A stretch of 64,000 nucleotides of DNA from positions 1,674,001 to 1,738,000 of the forward strand of contig NZ_CP064782.1 of assembly GCF_018905915.1 (NCBI RefSeq), written 5' to 3'. Each line of letters begins with the position of its first letter. Position 1 is the stretch's first letter. This document shows positions 63,463 to 64,000 of this stretch, in pieces. The translations under genes and the position numbers were made by a program. The stretch is from Azospira inquinata. Its GTDB lineage: Bacteria; Pseudomonadota; Gammaproteobacteria; Burkholderiales; Rhodocyclaceae. The notes beneath the pieces were generated by a model. It had not been told where the DNA came from and ran no database searches. It saw only the letters and a program-made list of their open reading frames with translations.

Positions 63463-63594
63463 TGGGCTTTCCCCCGGTTCCGGCCCCAGGCCGGGCCGCT
63501 GCCTCCCGATTTCAGGTGGGGCGGCGGGCCTGGCGGCGGGGCGGTGAAACCGCCGGATATTTTCCCCCCACCGTTTACGCTGCACAGGCCTGAC

Positions 63595-64000
63595 ATGGGC
63601 GCCGCCGCTCCTTCTTCCTCCCTGCCTTCCCTGGCCGGCCAGTGCCGCCGCATTCGGGTGCGGGGCCTGGTCCAGGGGGTGGGCTATCGTCCCTTCGTCT
63701 ATCGGCTGGCCTTCGAGCTGGGCCTGTCCGGCTGGGTGCGCAATGACGCGGAAGGGGTGGATATCGAAGCCCGGGGCCCGGCTCCGGCCCTGGAGCGCTT
63801 TGTCGCCCGGCTGCGCAGCGAAGCCCCCTCCCTGGCCCGGGTGGAAGGGGTGGAACAGCGCCAGGCGGCTCCGGAAGGGGGCCTGCCCGGTTTCCTCATT
63901 CTGGAAAGCCGGGGCGGCCACGCCAGCACCGCCATCGGCCCGGATAGCGCCCTCTGCCACGACTGTTTGCGGGAATTGTTCGACCCGGACAACCGGCGTT
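63595..64000 (+). CDS. hypF: Carbamoyltransferase HypF, 5' end (runs off the window)
   Basis: HypF makes the thiocyanate precursor of the CN ligands of the [NiFe] active site from carbamoyl phosphate. Only the first 135 residues are seen. After a short Ala/Ser-rich start come the acylphosphatase domain (RRIRVRGLVQGVGYRPFVYRLA, with GLVQGVGYRPFVYRLA as its signature) and the first zinc-finger CHDC motif just before the window ends. The acylphosphatase and CxxC features are enough to name it. It follows hypB by about 130 bp in the same direction. Confidence 0.95.
   Translation, partial: MGAAAPSSSLPSLAGQCRRIRVRGLVQGVGYRPFVYRLAFELGLSGWVRNDAEGVDIEARGPAPALERFVARLRSEAPSLARVEGVEQRQAAPEGGLPGFLILESRGGHASTAIGPDSALCHDCLRELFDPDNRR

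Noticed and set aside
62377..63960. Antisense frame of 527 codons across hypB and the start of hypF
   Set aside because: It is the shadow of hypB and hypF, which carry clear motifs; the product has no recognisable fold.

Overview
The window is about 64 kb of GC-rich (roughly two thirds G+C by eye) bacterial chromosome, densely packed with housekeeping genes. Gene content and order suggest a betaproteobacterium, most likely of the Rhodocyclales (Azospira/Dechlorosoma-like). The grounds are a System I cytochrome c maturation operon, a class I PHA synthase, both the ubiB and the anaerobic ubiUVT ubiquinone genes, the thiS-thiG-trmB order, a gmk-rpoZ-spoT run opposite a kinase/phosphatase/rph/rdgB/hemW run, and the start of a [NiFe]-hydrogenase hyp cluster. 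The order-level assignment is inference; no rRNA is present to confirm it.

Layout. 0.1-9 kb: ubiB (minus), then argS, a SPOR-domain protein, dsbA, an SDR oxidoreductase, a short TauE/SafE permease and the ubiU-ubiV-ubiT run, preceded by a convincing FNR-type box and -10 element. 9-15.4 kb: trmB, a Pro/Ala-rich secreted protein, thiG and thiS (minus), a periplasmic ligand-binding protein (plus), and a PPK2 polyphosphate kinase (minus). 15.6-20.5 kb: tRNA-Gly(CCC), flavin reductase, purT, mutY, a small membrane protein, and a lytic transglycosylase with a strong promoter and a hairpin-rich leader of about 195 nt. 20.6-22.2 kb: an AT-rich island with a pentapeptide-repeat membrane protein. 22.2-28 kb: Lon-N-domain protein, ubiX, Gx transporter, NusG-domain-II protein, rapZ (minus), an M20 amidohydrolase (plus), and cfa (minus). 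28-33 kb: two DUF1289 proteins, enoyl-CoA hydratase, LOG-family protein, EamA transporter and thiolase (all minus). 33.6-39.2 kb: metallo-beta-lactamase-fold hydrolase, phaC, PEBP-like protein, phosphodiesterase and endonuclease V (plus). 39.2-44.2 kb: hemW, rdgB, rph, PP2C phosphatase and Ser/Thr kinase (minus). 44.3-50.6 kb: yicC, gmk, rpoZ, spoT, dadA and tatD (plus). 50.8-52.2 kb: a lone low-GC P-loop ATPase. 52.4-59.2 kb: ccmA to ccmI (minus). 59.5-64 kb: an HD-phosphohydrolase/methyltransferase fusion, then a HupK/HoxV-like protein, hypA, hypB and the 5' end of hypF, which runs off the window.

The genes fit a facultatively anaerobic, respiring cell: oxygen-dependent and oxygen-independent ubiquinone synthesis, cytochrome c assembly, hydrogenase maturation, PHA and polyphosphate storage, and (p)ppGpp control. 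I saw no insertion sequence, prophage, integrase, CRISPR array or rRNA. The least explained parts are the two AT-rich single-gene insertions (pentapeptide protein and Sll1717-type ATPase), the HD-methyltransferase fusion, and the structured leader before the lytic transglycosylase.
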